A stretch of 64,000 nucleotides of DNA from Myxococcus fulvus (GTDB lineage Bacteria > Myxococcota > Myxococcia > Myxococcales > Myxococcaceae): the NCBI RefSeq assembly GCF_900111765.1, contig NZ_FOIB01000003.1:806001-870000 (forward strand). The letters are read 5' to 3'. Below, in pieces: positions 1 through 24,500 of this stretch. How positions within the stretch are numbered: position 1 is the stretch's first letter; each line of letters begins with the position of its first letter. Position numbers and translations under genes: made by a program. Under the pieces are notes generated by a model. That model was not told the origin of the DNA, searched no databases, and saw nothing but the letters and a program-made list of their open reading frames with translations.

Positions 1-14793
<14,793 letters not shown>

Positions 14794-14811
14794 GCGGATG
14801 CCTCATCCAGG

Positions 14812-14842
14812 TGGCTGCCGTCCTCGAACGAGGCGGCAGCCA
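14812..14842. terminator. Hairpin between convergent NRPS and MATE genes
   Basis: TGGCTGCCG (14812-14820) pairs with CGGCAGCCA (14834-14842), and CCTC (14822-14825) with GAGG (14830-14833), around a GAAC loop with one bulged T. It fills most of the 64 bases between the two stop codons. There is no T-tract on either strand, so a bidirectional terminator role is inferred from position and stem strength. Confidence 0.6.
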
Positions 14843-14857
14843 TCCGAGGAACAGGGC

Positions 14858-16249
14858 CTACGCCGCCGCGACGACGGGGGCTTCGACCACCGGGGCCAGG
14901 GGCTCGACCAGGGACTTCTGCTCCCAGATGCGAGACCGCCAGCGGACCCACATGGAGATGCCGCGGACCCACTCATCCGCGGCGACCGCCAGCCACACGC
15001 CCGCGAGCCCCAGGTGGAGCTTGAAGACGAGCACGTAGCCCAGCGGCAGGCTCATGCAGACCATCGACAGGAAGCCCATGTACACGGTGAACGGCGCGTC
15101 ACCCGCCGAGCGCAGCGCGTTCACCAGCACCAGGTTGAACGAGCGCCCTGTCTCCAAGAGCAAGCCAATCACGATGACCTGCGTGGTGAGCCGGACGATG
15201 TCGCCGTCATGGGTGAACATCCCCACCAGCGGCACGCGGACCAGGATGACGGCCACGTCCACGACGAACGTGATGGCCACCGCCCACTTCAGGCTCTGGA
15301 GCACCCGTCGGTACGCATCCTCCGCGCGGCCCGCGCCCACCAGCCGTCCCACGATGATGGCCGTGCCCATGCCGACGGCCAGGCTGAACAGGAACACGTA
15401 CTGGGAGATGGCGTTCGCGTACTGCCGTGAGGCCAGCGCCGTCGAGCCCAGGAACGTCACGTAGTACAGGAACACCGCCTGGCAGCACTGGTACGTGCCC
15501 TGCTCGACGGCGGACGGCACGCCCACGCGGAGGATCTTCCGCACCATGTCCGAGGTGAACGTGACGAAGTCGCGCGCCTTCATCCGCACGTCCATCACCC
15601 GGTACAAGAGCCACACGAACACCAGCAGCGCCAGCGCGCGGCTCACCACCGTGGAGATGGCCGCGCCCGCGACCTCGAGCCGGGGCAGCCCCAACAGTCC
15701 GAAGATGAGCAGCGCGTTGCCGCCCACGTGCAGCGCGTTCATCCCCATCGCGATGAACATGGACTCGCGCGTGAAGCCATAGGTGCGGATGAGCGCGGAG
15801 CACACGTTGATGAGCGCCTGGAGGAAGATGAACCCTCCGGCGATGCCCATGTACGTGCGCGCCTGCGCGAGCACCACGCCCTCCAGGTTCATCCGCGCCA
15901 GCAGCGCGTCCCCGCCCAGGAGCAGCCCCGCGCTCACCGTCACGCCGAGCAGCAGGTTCAGCGTGATTCCCACTGCGGCGATGCGTGCCGCCTCCTCGGA
16001 GCGCCGCGCGCCCAGATACTGGGACACGACGACGGAGGCGCCGTTGCTCATCACCTCCATGATGAGCAGACAGATGAACAGGAACTGATTGACGACCCCC
16101 ACCGCGGAGACGGCGTCGTCGGACACACCGCTGAGCATCAGCGTGTCCGCCGTTCCCATCATCATGAAGAGGAGGAGCTCCAGGAGTATCGGCCACGTGA
16201 GCCGGAACAGCCCCATCCTGGCGGGGTCCTGCGCAGTCGTGAGGGACAT
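14858..16249 (-). CDS. MATE family multidrug/metabolite exporter
   Basis: The product is about 463 residues with roughly twelve hydrophobic segments. It shows MATE features: an N-terminal WPILLELLLFMMMG helix, the GAxxxSQYLGARR-type loop after helix 2, and a matching second-half loop (GTAIIVGRLVGAG). The family exports organic compounds across the inner membrane in exchange for Na+ or H+. The start at 16249 (MSLTTAQ) is preferred over an upstream ATG at 16333 because it gives normal family length and no extra basic leader. The gene converges on the NRPS with only 64 bases between. Export of the NRPS product is therefore plausible, but this is inferred from neighbourhood alone. Confidence 0.9.
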   Translation of the reverse strand: MSLTTAQDPARMGLFRLTWPILLELLLFMMMGTADTLMLSGVSDDAVSAVGVVNQFLFICLLIMEVMSNGASVVVSQYLGARRSEEAARIAAVGITLNLLLGVTVSAGLLLGGDALLARMNLEGVVLAQARTYMGIAGGFIFLQALINVCSALIRTYGFTRESMFIAMGMNALHVGGNALLIFGLLGLPRLEVAGAAISTVVSRALALLVFVWLLYRVMDVRMKARDFVTFTSDMVRKILRVGVPSAVEQGTYQCCQAVFLYYVTFLGSTALASRQYANAISQYVFLFSLAVGMGTAIIVGRLVGAGRAEDAYRRVLQSLKWAVAITFVVDVAVILVRVPLVGMFTHDGDIVRLTTQVIVIGLLLETGRSFNLVLVNALRSAGDAPFTVYMGFLSMVCMSLPLGYVLVFKLHLGLAGVWLAVAADEWVRGISMWVRWRSRIWEQKSLVEPLAPVVEAPVVAAA

Positions 16250-16399
16250 GGTTCGCCGCGATGAACGCGGGCTGGGACTAACAGGCGCCGCACTGCGTCG
16301 CCAGCCACATCGTGCTCGCCTGCCGCCCGTCACAAGAGCCTCACGGCTCCTATGAACTCAAAGCACGTCGCTCGCGAACGGGTGAGAGCGGCGCGGGCC

Positions 16400-17239
16400 T
16401 CAGTGCTTCATCAACTCGCGCGACGGGTCCACCGAGGCGGTGACCTTCTCCGGCGACGAGGTGGAGGCGACCTTGAAGAGCGGGTCGGAGCCGCTGCCCT
16501 TCACGGTGTTGCGGGGCCCGGACGTGGGCGCCGAGGGCTCGTCGTTGGACACGGGCGAGGACGTCACCGCGGTGTTGCCCTGCGCCTGCGCGGCGGCCAG
16601 CCGCTTGTTGCGGCTGCGGCGCCACAGGAAGAAGCCCACCGCGGCCACGGCGAGCACACCCATCACGGTGTACTGGCCTTCCTTGAACTTGCTGATGAGC
16701 ATGTCCAGCTCGCCACCGAAGTGGAACCCGAGCCAGATGAACACCGGCGCGGACAAGAGCGCGGCCAGGCCGTCCCAGAAGATGAAGCGCCAGTAGGACA
16801 TGCCCACCGAGCCCGCGGTGAAGTACGTCACCGCGCGCACGCCCGGCATGAAGCGGGCGATGCAGACGATCTTCTGCCCGTGGCGCTCGAAGAGGCCCTC
16901 CACGCGCGCGCGCTTCTCTGGCGTGACGATGCGCGCGAAGAACCCTCCGCCGCCCTTGGGCGCCTCCTGGGTGCCGCCCGTGCCCCGTCCCAGCCTCCCG
17001 CCCAGCCTGCGGCCGGCGAAGAAGATGAGGCTGTCGCCCACCAGGATGCCCATGAAGCCGACCACCATCATCACCGGCAGGCTCGCCGCGCCCTTGTGGG
17101 CCAGGAAGCCGCCCAGGATGAGCGAGATGTCTTCAGGCAGCGGCACGCCCAGGCCACAGGCCACGAGGATGCCGAAGACCATGGCGTAGGCGATGAAGCC
17201 CTGGGAGTCGCCAAGCAGGGTGGTGAGGAAATCAAGCAC
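16400..17239 (-). CDS. DedA family membrane protein (SNARE-associated/VTT domain)
   Basis: The product is about 279 residues from a GTG start at 17239. DedA signatures include an early GVPLPEDISLILGG segment, the amphipathic RFMPGVRAVTYFTAGSVGM region and a following hydrophobic hairpin. DedA/VTT proteins are inner-membrane proteins linked to lipid flipping and envelope homeostasis. A longer upstream start would overlap the preceding gene's 3' end, so the GTG is favoured. The last ~75 residues form a charged, Ser/Thr/Pro-rich cytoplasmic tail with no recognisable domain. It lies 16 bases downstream of the secreted-protein gene and is probably co-transcribed with it. Confidence 0.88.
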   Translation of the reverse strand: MLDFLTTLLGDSQGFIAYAMVFGILVACGLGVPLPEDISLILGGFLAHKGAASLPVMMVVGFMGILVGDSLIFFAGRRLGGRLGRGTGGTQEAPKGGGGFFARIVTPEKRARVEGLFERHGQKIVCIARFMPGVRAVTYFTAGSVGMSYWRFIFWDGLAALLSAPVFIWLGFHFGGELDMLISKFKEGQYTVMGVLAVAAVGFFLWRRSRNKRLAAAQAQGNTAVTSSPVSNDEPSAPTSGPRNTVKGSGSDPLFKVASTSSPEKVTASVDPSRELMKH

Positions 17240-17255
17240 GCGTTGTCCCGTCCGT

Positions 17256-18275
17256 TCACTTCCGAGGGGCCTGCTGGGGCACCGCCCGAGCCAGCCCATC
17301 CAGCGCCCACGCATCAACCGGGCGCGCCTCCTCAAAACTCCGCGACAGGGTCTTCAACCCGAAATACCCGTCGCGCCCGGCCGCTTCATAGGCCCCAGCC
17401 GGAGCCCCCGTGGCCGTCAGGGCCAGCGCCCGACTCAGGAGCGCCACCCCGTACTCTTCGACCGTCCCCTCACCCGCCCCCCGGGCCCGAGCGTCCTTCA
17501 GCGCCGCCGCCCCGCCCGCCCAGCGAGCACCCAGGCGTCCGGACAGCCGTGAGCTCAGTACCCCACGCGCCAGCTCCCGCACCACCGGCTCGGCGTCAGG
17601 GGTGCGCGTCACAGGTCCCACCACAATCACCCACCCCTGCCCCGTGTCCACCGGTCGCACGCTTCCCTCGGCCTCGAGCAGATTAACCACCACCCGAGGT
17701 GCGGGCCCGCCTTCTGGCAGGCCCAGAAGTCGCGTGGCCTGTTGGACGGGGGCATCCAGCAGCGGGAGCCAGGCGCGCTGCTCGAAGCGGAAGTCTGGCA
17801 GCGTCTCCGCGCGCAGCGCCGTCAGCGGCCACTCCTGCTCGGCGCGGGCCAGCAGCTCCTCCAGCCCGGTGAGGCTCGCGGCGCGGCCCGGCGCCTTCGG
17901 TCCTCCCAGGACGCGAGCCAGGTAGACCTCCACCGGCTCCGGGTGCGCGGCGAAGTAGGCGCGGGCCTCGGTGAGCACGGCGTCCGGCGCGGAGGCCAGC
18001 ACCTGGCGGACCCGGGCGCGAGCGGGGGTGTAGCGGATGACGGGGACGGGATGGGCCCGCTCGACGGGGCCGGCGTCATGGCCCGCGCGGTTGAGCAGCG
18101 CATAGAGCGTGAAGACGCGGACATCCGCGCGCACCTCCAGGCCACCGGGGGTGTACTGGCTGGCGAACCAGTCCTCCTCCGAGGCGATGGAAACCTGGGC
18201 GGTCGACCCCGCGACCGCAGGGGGCGACGCCAGGAGCCCGAGCAGTGGGAGGACGGCCAGGTGGGGGGCTCGCAT
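17256..18275 (-). CDS. Secreted protein of unknown function
   Basis: The product is about 339 residues with a clear signal peptide (MRAPHLAVLPLLGLLASPPAVAG). The ATG at 18275 was chosen over a start seven codons upstream because it begins right at the signal peptide. The mature part has no cysteine cluster, transmembrane segment or catalytic motif I can name. The opening (EVRADVRVFTLYALLNRAG) loosely recalls secreted proteins with a DUF4932-like start. If so, the later VVRELARG segment would sit where a metalloprotease HExxH could have been, but that motif is absent. It lies just upstream of the DedA gene on the same strand. Confidence 0.7.
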   Translation of the reverse strand: MRAPHLAVLPLLGLLASPPAVAGSTAQVSIASEEDWFASQYTPGGLEVRADVRVFTLYALLNRAGHDAGPVERAHPVPVIRYTPARARVRQVLASAPDAVLTEARAYFAAHPEPVEVYLARVLGGPKAPGRAASLTGLEELLARAEQEWPLTALRAETLPDFRFEQRAWLPLLDAPVQQATRLLGLPEGGPAPRVVVNLLEAEGSVRPVDTGQGWVIVVGPVTRTPDAEPVVRELARGVLSSRLSGRLGARWAGGAAALKDARARGAGEGTVEEYGVALLSRALALTATGAPAGAYEAAGRDGYFGLKTLSRSFEEARPVDAWALDGLARAVPQQAPRK

Positions 18276-18303
18276 ACGGAGCCCCAACGCTACCACGCGC
18301 CCT

Positions 18304-18774
18304 TCAGGCGGCCGGCGCCTTTCCGATGAGCGTGCGAATCATGTCCCGGTTGTCCCGGGCCTTCTGGCCGAAGAACCCGACGATGCCCATCAGCAGCTTC
18401 ACGCAGGCCTGGGGCTTGGTGGCCAGGAGCTTCTGGAAGTCCGCCGCGCGAATCTCCAGCGCGGACACGTCCGTGACGGCCGTCGCGGTGCAGAGCCGCT
18501 CACCCTTCTGCACCAGGGCCAGCTCACCCAACGGCTCGCCCGTGCCCACCTCGCCCAGCGACACGTCCTCGCCGGAGGGGCTCTTCGCGCTCAGCCGCAC
18601 CGTGCCCTCGCCGACGATGATGAGCGACTCGCCCGTCTTGCCCTCGACGAACAACGCGGTGCCCTTGGGGAAGGCCCGAGGCACGGCCACACCCGCGAAG
18701 ATCTGGATGCCGGTGTCGGTGAAGCCCTTGAAGAGAGGGCACGCCTTGAGGGTGTTCGCAGGCACGAGAGCCAT
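18304..18774 (-). CDS. Cyclic-nucleotide-binding domain protein
   Basis: The product is 156 residues, essentially one CNBD/CAP-type beta-roll: an N-terminal LKACPLFKGFTDTGI helix, a FPKGTALFVEGKTGESLIIVGEGTV roll and a phosphate-binding-cassette-like GEPLGELAL stretch. There is no DNA-binding or enzymatic output domain. The cassette is unusual: the Arg that normally precedes the T/S-A pair seems displaced, since the sequence reads ERLCTATA. Binding of cAMP or cGMP is therefore uncertain. The start at 18774 (MALVPAN) is preferred to a longer frame that would overlap the upstream gene. It lies 40 bases downstream of the gamma carbonic anhydrase gene. Confidence 0.82.
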   Translation of the reverse strand: MALVPANTLKACPLFKGFTDTGIQIFAGVAVPRAFPKGTALFVEGKTGESLIIVGEGTVRLSAKSPSGEDVSLGEVGTGEPLGELALVQKGERLCTATAVTDVSALEIRAADFQKLLATKPQACVKLLMGIVGFFGQKARDNRDMIRTLIGKAPAA

Positions 18775-18814
18775 GGTGCGACAGGTCCTAACACGGGCCG
18801 CGCGGGCCGGCGAG

Positions 18815-19330
18815 TCAACGGCTGGCGCGGTACTCGGAGGCGATGTGGACGTAATGCTGAGCGGACAACAACAGGAACTCACGCTCTTCCGGAGTCACGG
18901 CGCGCTTCACCTTGCCGGGGGAGCCCACCACGAGCGAGCCGGGGGGAATCTTCGTCCCGGGCGTCAAGAGCGTCCCCGCGCCGATGATGCAGTCGTCCCC
19001 CACCTCCACGTCGTCCAGGAGGATGGCGCCCATCCCGACGAGCACGCGGTTGCCCACGGTGCAGCCGTGCAACACGACGTGGTGCCCCACCGTCACGTCG
19101 TCACCGACGACGGTGCTGGAGCGGCCGCCGGTGACGTGGATGAGGGACAGGTCCTGGATGTTGGTGCGCTGGCCGATGCGGATGGGGTTCACGTCCCCGC
19201 GCATCACGGTGTTGATCCACACCGAGGAGTCCTCGCCCAGGTGCACGTCGCCCACGACCTGGGCGGACTCGTCCACGAAGCAGCTCGGGTGGACGGTGGG
19301 AAGCACGCCGCGAAACGGCCTGAGCGCCAT
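18815..19330 (-). CDS. Gamma-class carbonic anhydrase family protein
   Basis: The product is 171 residues of left-handed beta-helix hexapeptide repeats, typical of the gamma-CA/PaaY/YrdA family. The three metal-ligand histidines are visible in LIHVTGG and TVGHHVVLHGC. The RGDVNPIRIG and NIQD signatures also fit. Members are cytoplasmic trimers; some hydrate CO2 and many have unproven activity. It starts 4 bases after the miaB stop codon, so the two are very probably one transcript. Confidence 0.9.
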   Translation of the reverse strand: MALRPFRGVLPTVHPSCFVDESAQVVGDVHLGEDSSVWINTVMRGDVNPIRIGQRTNIQDLSLIHVTGGRSSTVVGDDVTVGHHVVLHGCTVGNRVLVGMGAILLDDVEVGDDCIIGAGTLLTPGTKIPPGSLVVGSPGKVKRAVTPEEREFLLLSAQHYVHIASEYRASR

Positions 19331-19334
19331 GGCT

Positions 19335-20723
19335 TCAGGCCTCCGCGACGACGTGGAACGGCGAGTCGGGACGCGGCACGGGCAGCGGCTCCACGGTGGG
19401 CAATTGCAGCACCGCCACCTGCTTGCCGGCGAGCTGGTTGGGCGTGGAGCGGTCCACCTTCACCGTGACGAAGGCGCCCGCGGGCGCGTCGCCGTCGAAG
19501 TTGACGGTGCGGTTCTCCGGCGTGCGGCCGAAGCGCTTGGCGGCGTCGTAGCGCGAGTGGCCCTCCACCATGACCTCCACTTCGGTGCCCACGAGGGCGG
19601 CGGTGGTCTCCGCGCTGATGCGGCGCTGCAGCTTCTGCAGGCGCTCCAGGCGGGCGATCTTCACCTCGTGCTCCACCGGGCCCCAGTCCTTCTCGCGCAG
19701 CGCGGCGCCCGTCTTGGGACGCGGGCTGTAGATGAAGGAGAACTGGTTGTCGAAGCGGACCTGCTCGGTCAGCTTCATCGTCATCTCGAAGTCCTCCTCC
19801 GTCTCGCCGGGGAAGCCCACGATGATGTCGGTGGTGACGGCGATGCCCGGACGCGCGTCGCGCAGCTTCTGCAGCCGCTCCAGGTACTGCACCACGGTGT
19901 AGTCGCGGCGCATCATCTTCAGGATGCGATCGCTCCCGCACTGCACGGGCAGGTGGAAGTGGGGGGCAATCTTGGGCTGCGTGCGGAACGCCTCGATGAG
20001 CTCGTCCGACAGGTCATGCGGGTGGCTGGTGGTGAAGCGCACGCGCTCGATGCCCGGCACCTCCGCGCAGCGCAGGAGCAGCTGGGCGAAGGACACGCCG
20101 CCCAGGTACGAGTTCACGTTCTGCCCGATGAGCGTCACCTCGCGCACGCCCACCTTGGCCAGCCCGTCCACCTCCTGGAGCACGTCCGGGAAGGCGCGGC
20201 TGACCTCACGGCCGCGCGTGTGCGGCACGATGCAGAACGAGCAGACGTTGTCGCAGCCCTTCATCACCGTGACGAACTCGGTGACCTTGCCGCGGGACGT
20301 CTCCGGGTCGGCGCGCGGGAAGACGTACTCCTCGGAGTCGACGAAGGCCGTCTCCACGACGCGCGCGCGCTCCGACTCGACGCGGCCGATGATGTCCGGC
20401 AGGCGCGCGATGTTGTCGGGGCCGAAGACGAAGTCCAGGTACGGCACCTTCTTGATGAGGCGGTCCTTCTCCTGCTGGGCCACGCAGCCGCCCACGCCGA
20501 TGAGCGCGCCGCGGCTGGCCTTCACCGGCTTGTAGCGGCCCAGCGCGGACAGCATCTTGTCCTCGGCCTTCTCGCGGATGGAGCAGGTGTTGAGGATGAT
20601 GAGGTCGGCGTTCTCCGGCACCGGCGTCGGCTCGTAGGACATCTTCGCCAGCACCTCGCTCATGCGGAGCGAGTCGTTGACGTTCATCTGGCAGCCGAAG
20701 GTGTGGATGAAGTAGCGCTTCAT
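19335..20723 (-). CDS. miaB: tRNA-2-methylthio-N6-dimethylallyladenosine synthase MiaB
   Basis: The product is 462 residues in the order UPF0004 domain, radical-SAM domain, TRAM domain. UPF0004 cysteines C11, C47 and C80 bind one [4Fe-4S] cluster. The radical-SAM CxxxCxxC is C157, C161 and C164 (CDNVCSFC), followed by IVPHTRGREVSR. The C-terminal TRAM region contains the expected basic beta-barrel. The enzyme adds the methylthio group to i6A37 of tRNAs reading UNN codons. The start gives TFGCQMN at the correct distance. It leads the miaB, gamma-CA, CNBD run. Confidence 0.96.
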   Translation of the reverse strand: MKRYFIHTFGCQMNVNDSLRMSEVLAKMSYEPTPVPENADLIILNTCSIREKAEDKMLSALGRYKPVKASRGALIGVGGCVAQQEKDRLIKKVPYLDFVFGPDNIARLPDIIGRVESERARVVETAFVDSEEYVFPRADPETSRGKVTEFVTVMKGCDNVCSFCIVPHTRGREVSRAFPDVLQEVDGLAKVGVREVTLIGQNVNSYLGGVSFAQLLLRCAEVPGIERVRFTTSHPHDLSDELIEAFRTQPKIAPHFHLPVQCGSDRILKMMRRDYTVVQYLERLQKLRDARPGIAVTTDIIVGFPGETEEDFEMTMKLTEQVRFDNQFSFIYSPRPKTGAALREKDWGPVEHEVKIARLERLQKLQRRISAETTAALVGTEVEVMVEGHSRYDAAKRFGRTPENRTVNFDGDAPAGAFVTVKVDRSTPNQLAGKQVAVLQLPTVEPLPVPRPDSPFHVVAEA

Positions 20724-20796
20724 GGGATTTCTCTGAGCAAGAACGTGCCCTTATGCGACGGCCGGGCGTGGAAATCAACCGAACCGGGGACGGCGG

Positions 20797-21324
20797 TCAT
20801 CCCTGGCTGAGCAGCCCGGTCATCCGGGTGTGCAGGTCCACCAGCCGCGCCTCGTGCTCCTTGAGGAGCGCCAGGGTGTCCTCGCCATAGCGGCGCGCCA
20901 GGGCGTCCGTGGCCCGCTCCTGCTTGACCAGCTCCCCGCGCAGGCGGGTCCGCAGCTCGTCCGTCTGGGGGCTCGCAGGCTGGGAATCGAGCTGACGCAG
21001 CTTGTCGTCCAGCTTGCGAGCCGTCCACCGGCGGCCTCCGAAGGCGCGCAGCAGGGACACGCCCTGCTCCAGCGTCTTGGCGTCCAGGCCCGAGGCGTCC
21101 TGGGCCTGGCGGTGGGCGGTGGCGAGGGTCTCGGCGCTCCGGTCGGAGCCCACGTGGGAGAGGAAGGCCTCCTGGAAGCGCACCAGGGCGTCGAGCAGCG
21201 AGGCGTCCACGCGGGGCGTGGCCATGCGGAGGGTCCGGTCATCCGCCGCGGAGAGGTCGGTGCTCTGGACCTCCCGGTTGGGGACATCCTGGTAGCCGTG
21301 GTCGTCGAAGAGAGAGGGGGCCAT
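20797..21324 (-). CDS. Helical protein of unknown function
   Basis: The product is 175 residues from ATG 21324, preceded by a good AGGAG six bases upstream, which decides this start over one 32 codons further up. It has no signal peptide or membrane segment. From about residue 45 it is almost entirely charged amphipathic helix (for example RTRLRGELVKQERATDALARR), compatible with a coiled coil. No enzymatic motif is visible. It lies 73 bases upstream of miaB on the same strand. Confidence 0.7.
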   Translation of the reverse strand: MAPSLFDDHGYQDVPNREVQSTDLSAADDRTLRMATPRVDASLLDALVRFQEAFLSHVGSDRSAETLATAHRQAQDASGLDAKTLEQGVSLLRAFGGRRWTARKLDDKLRQLDSQPASPQTDELRTRLRGELVKQERATDALARRYGEDTLALLKEHEARLVDLHTRMTGLLSQG

Positions 21325-21581
21325 GGGCGCTCCTGGGGAAACCGCGGGGATGTGTAACAGGGCCCGGTGCGCCACGGTAGGCTCGTGGTGCACCGGGGTC
21401 GGGTGGGGACGTGTCGGCATCCGGGGCTCCGTCCCCTCGCCTCCTCCGCTGGCGAGTGACCCATGTTCTCATCCTGGCGCGTATCTGGATGGGCGCTCAC
21501 GACATGCAGGCCCCGCGGTGAGCCGGTTGTCGCCCCCATCCCTCCCACAAGCCCGGCCGAACCCAGGTAGGAACTCACTCA

Positions 21582-24500
21582 ATGTCCACACGGATGACGA
21601 ATGGCGCGGTGTCTGGGTTGTGGATCATGGGACTGCTGGGGACCCTGCCGGGCTGCACGGAGGGCGGGACCCTGCCGACTCAGCGCGAGCCGACCGGGGC
21701 CCAGGCTCAACCGCTCGTGACGGTGCAGCGGCTGGCGGACTTCTCGAGCTCCCGGCAGCGCGTCCACACCGGGCCCATGGCGCTGAGCACCCTGGGCGAG
21801 TACGCCCTCTTCTTTGGAGAGAACTCCCGGACGCTGTATCGAACGGACGGTACGAGCGAGGGAACCCACCTCCTCAGGACGCTCAAGTGGCGGCCTGCGT
21901 TCATGACGCCCGACATCGGCGGCTGGAGTCCCCCGCCGCGGCTGGTGGTCCTCGGCCCCCAGGCCTGGTGGTTGGGTCAGGATGGAGGACTCTGGACCAC
22001 GGATGGCACGCCCCAGGGGACGCGTTGGGTGGGCATGCTCGGCCTGCCAGAGGTGGCAACGCCTCCGGTCGCCTTCGACGGCGCGCTCTACTTCTCGTCG
22101 GGGGGGCGTCTTTATCGCTCGGATGGCACTGCCCAGGGCACGCAGGAACTCGCGCGGGTCTCGATGAAGGAGGTCGCCCCCGTCCAGGCCCAGGAGGTGG
22201 GCGGGAAGCTCTACTTCGCCTGCGAGTCCGCGGCCTCGGGTGTCGAGCTGTGCCTGACGGACGGGACTCCCGCGGGGACGAAGGTGGTCACCGACCTCGT
22301 GCCTGGCACGGCGAGCGCGTCGCCTCGACTCCTGGGGAGCATCGCGGGCCGCGTGGTGTTCTCGGCGACCCCGGGTGACGGGACGACCGTTCGCCGGCTG
22401 TATTCGAGCGATGGGACCGAGACGGGCACGCTCCTCCTCCATCCCTTCGCGTCGCTGGGAGACGACGCCACCGGTTCGGGGCTGGCGGTCGAGCTGACCG
22501 TCCTGCAAGGAGCGGCCTACTTTCCGTGCCAGAGCGAGGCCACGGGGCAGGAGCTGTGCCGGACCGAGGGGACGGCGGCGACCACCCAGATTCTCGACCT
22601 CATCCCGGGGGCGGACTCCTCCGCGCCGCGCAAGCCCACCGTGCTGGGGACGAAGCTCTACTTCCAGGCTTGTGACAGCCTGGGCATCAACCAGGGACAT
22701 TGCCGGATCTGGTCTTCGGACGGGACGCTCGCCGGCAGTGAGCTGGTCGGTGACCTCCCGCCGAACACCTCCGGGGGAATCGGCATGCGCCCGGGCCTCG
22801 TTCCCGCGGGCGACGCGCTCTTCTTCTACGGCGAGTCCAGCGGGCCGGCCCTGTGGAGGACGGATGGCACTGTGGCGGGGACCCGCGTGCTGGGGCGTCT
22901 GACAAATGTGGAGGACTTCGTCGTCCTCGACCTCCGGCGGGACTCTGTCGCCTTCGGAGGCAAGCTGCTCTTCACCGCCTCCGTCCCCACTGATGTCGAG
23001 TACGGACTGGAGCTGTGGTCCTCGGATGGCTCGGTGGCGGGGACCCAGCGCGTCTCGGACCCGACGCCCCGACGGGGAAAGGGCACGGCCCTCCAGCTCC
23101 TGGCGCAGGACGAGCGGCTCTTCGTCACGGCGCATCCAGGGGGCACCGGCCAGGCCCTCTGGCGCGTGGAGGGTCCCCCTCCGGCCATCCGGACCCTTCA
23201 CGTGTCGAGCGCCAGCCTCAACAGTTGGATTGGGATGGCCCCGGTCAACGGGCAGATCCTCCTCACCTCCGCGAACTCCCTCTGGGCCACGGACGATACG
23301 TCCCAGGGCATTCATCCCTTGAACGTGGCCGGCCTGAATCCGGGCACCCTCATCCCCGCGGGAGACCGGGCCTTCCTCCCGGGGCGTCAGCTCTGGCAGA
23401 CGGATGGCACGGAGGCGGGAACCGTCCTGGTCGAAGCTGCGCCCGCGAATGTCTCCCATGCCGTTTTCGTGAATGGGGGGCTCTGGTTCAGGGGACAGGC
23501 TCCGGACCAACCCGATGCCCAGGGGCTCTGGACGAGCACGGGCCAGCCGGGTGTCACGACGTTCCTCGGCGCGGTGGGCGCGGAGCCCGCCGACTTCACC
23601 GGGCTGGGCTCGCTGACGCTGTTCTCCGCCCGGGACGGCGACGCGGGGCGCGAGCTGTGGAAGTCGGATGGAACCGCCGCCGGCACCGTTCGCGTGGCGG
23701 ACCTCCGTCCCGGCGAGGAGGGCTCGGCGCCCGAGAAGCTCTTCGCGTGGAAGGACCACGTCTACTTCTGGGCCACGGGAGCGGACGGGGTCACCACGCT
23801 CTGGAAGTCGGATGGAACCGAGGCTGGCACCACGAGGCTTCGCGCGGCGACGCTCCGGAGGGGCGTCGAGTACGGGTGGGACGACGGAGGCTTCATCGCC
23901 TGGGGGGATGCGCTCTACTTCGCGGGCCAGGACGTGGAGGGAGGACGGGAGCTGTGGCGGACGGATGGGAGCGACTCGGGCACCGTGCGGGTCGCGGACC
24001 TCGTCCCCGGCCCGGGCTCGTCCAACCCCAATGGCTTCATAGGGGTGTCTGCCGAGGGGCCCCTGCTCTTCGCCGCCTACAGCCCCACGAAGGGGCGCGA
24101 GCTGTGGCGCCTGGACTCGGCCGACGGGACGCCGACGCTGGTCGCGGACGTGGTCGAAGGACCGCGCTCATCCCAGCCGGAGAAGCTCACGAGGGTGGGC
24201 TCGACGCTCTACTTCCAGGCCGATGATGGGACGGGCATGGGCCTCTACATGCTGCGAGGGCTCCTCGCCGATACCTTCGCGCCCAGGCTCCGGTGCCCGC
24301 CTCCACGGGAGGTGACCACCACCAGCGACCAGGGGGCGTCGGTCTCCTTCGAGAACGCGGCGGCGTACGATGACTCGGGAGAACCGCCCGTGCTCGAGTC
24401 GACCCACGCGTCCGGCGCGACCTTTCCCATCGGCACGACGCCCGTGACCTTCACCGCCACGGATGCCGCGGGCAATGAGGGCACGTGCACCTTCTCGGTG

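Noticed and set aside
21579..23759. 726-codon frame antisense to the ELWxxDGT protein
   Set aside because: It mirrors the repeat structure of the real gene, and its composition (Arg/Pro/Gly-rich, no domain) indicates a shadow.
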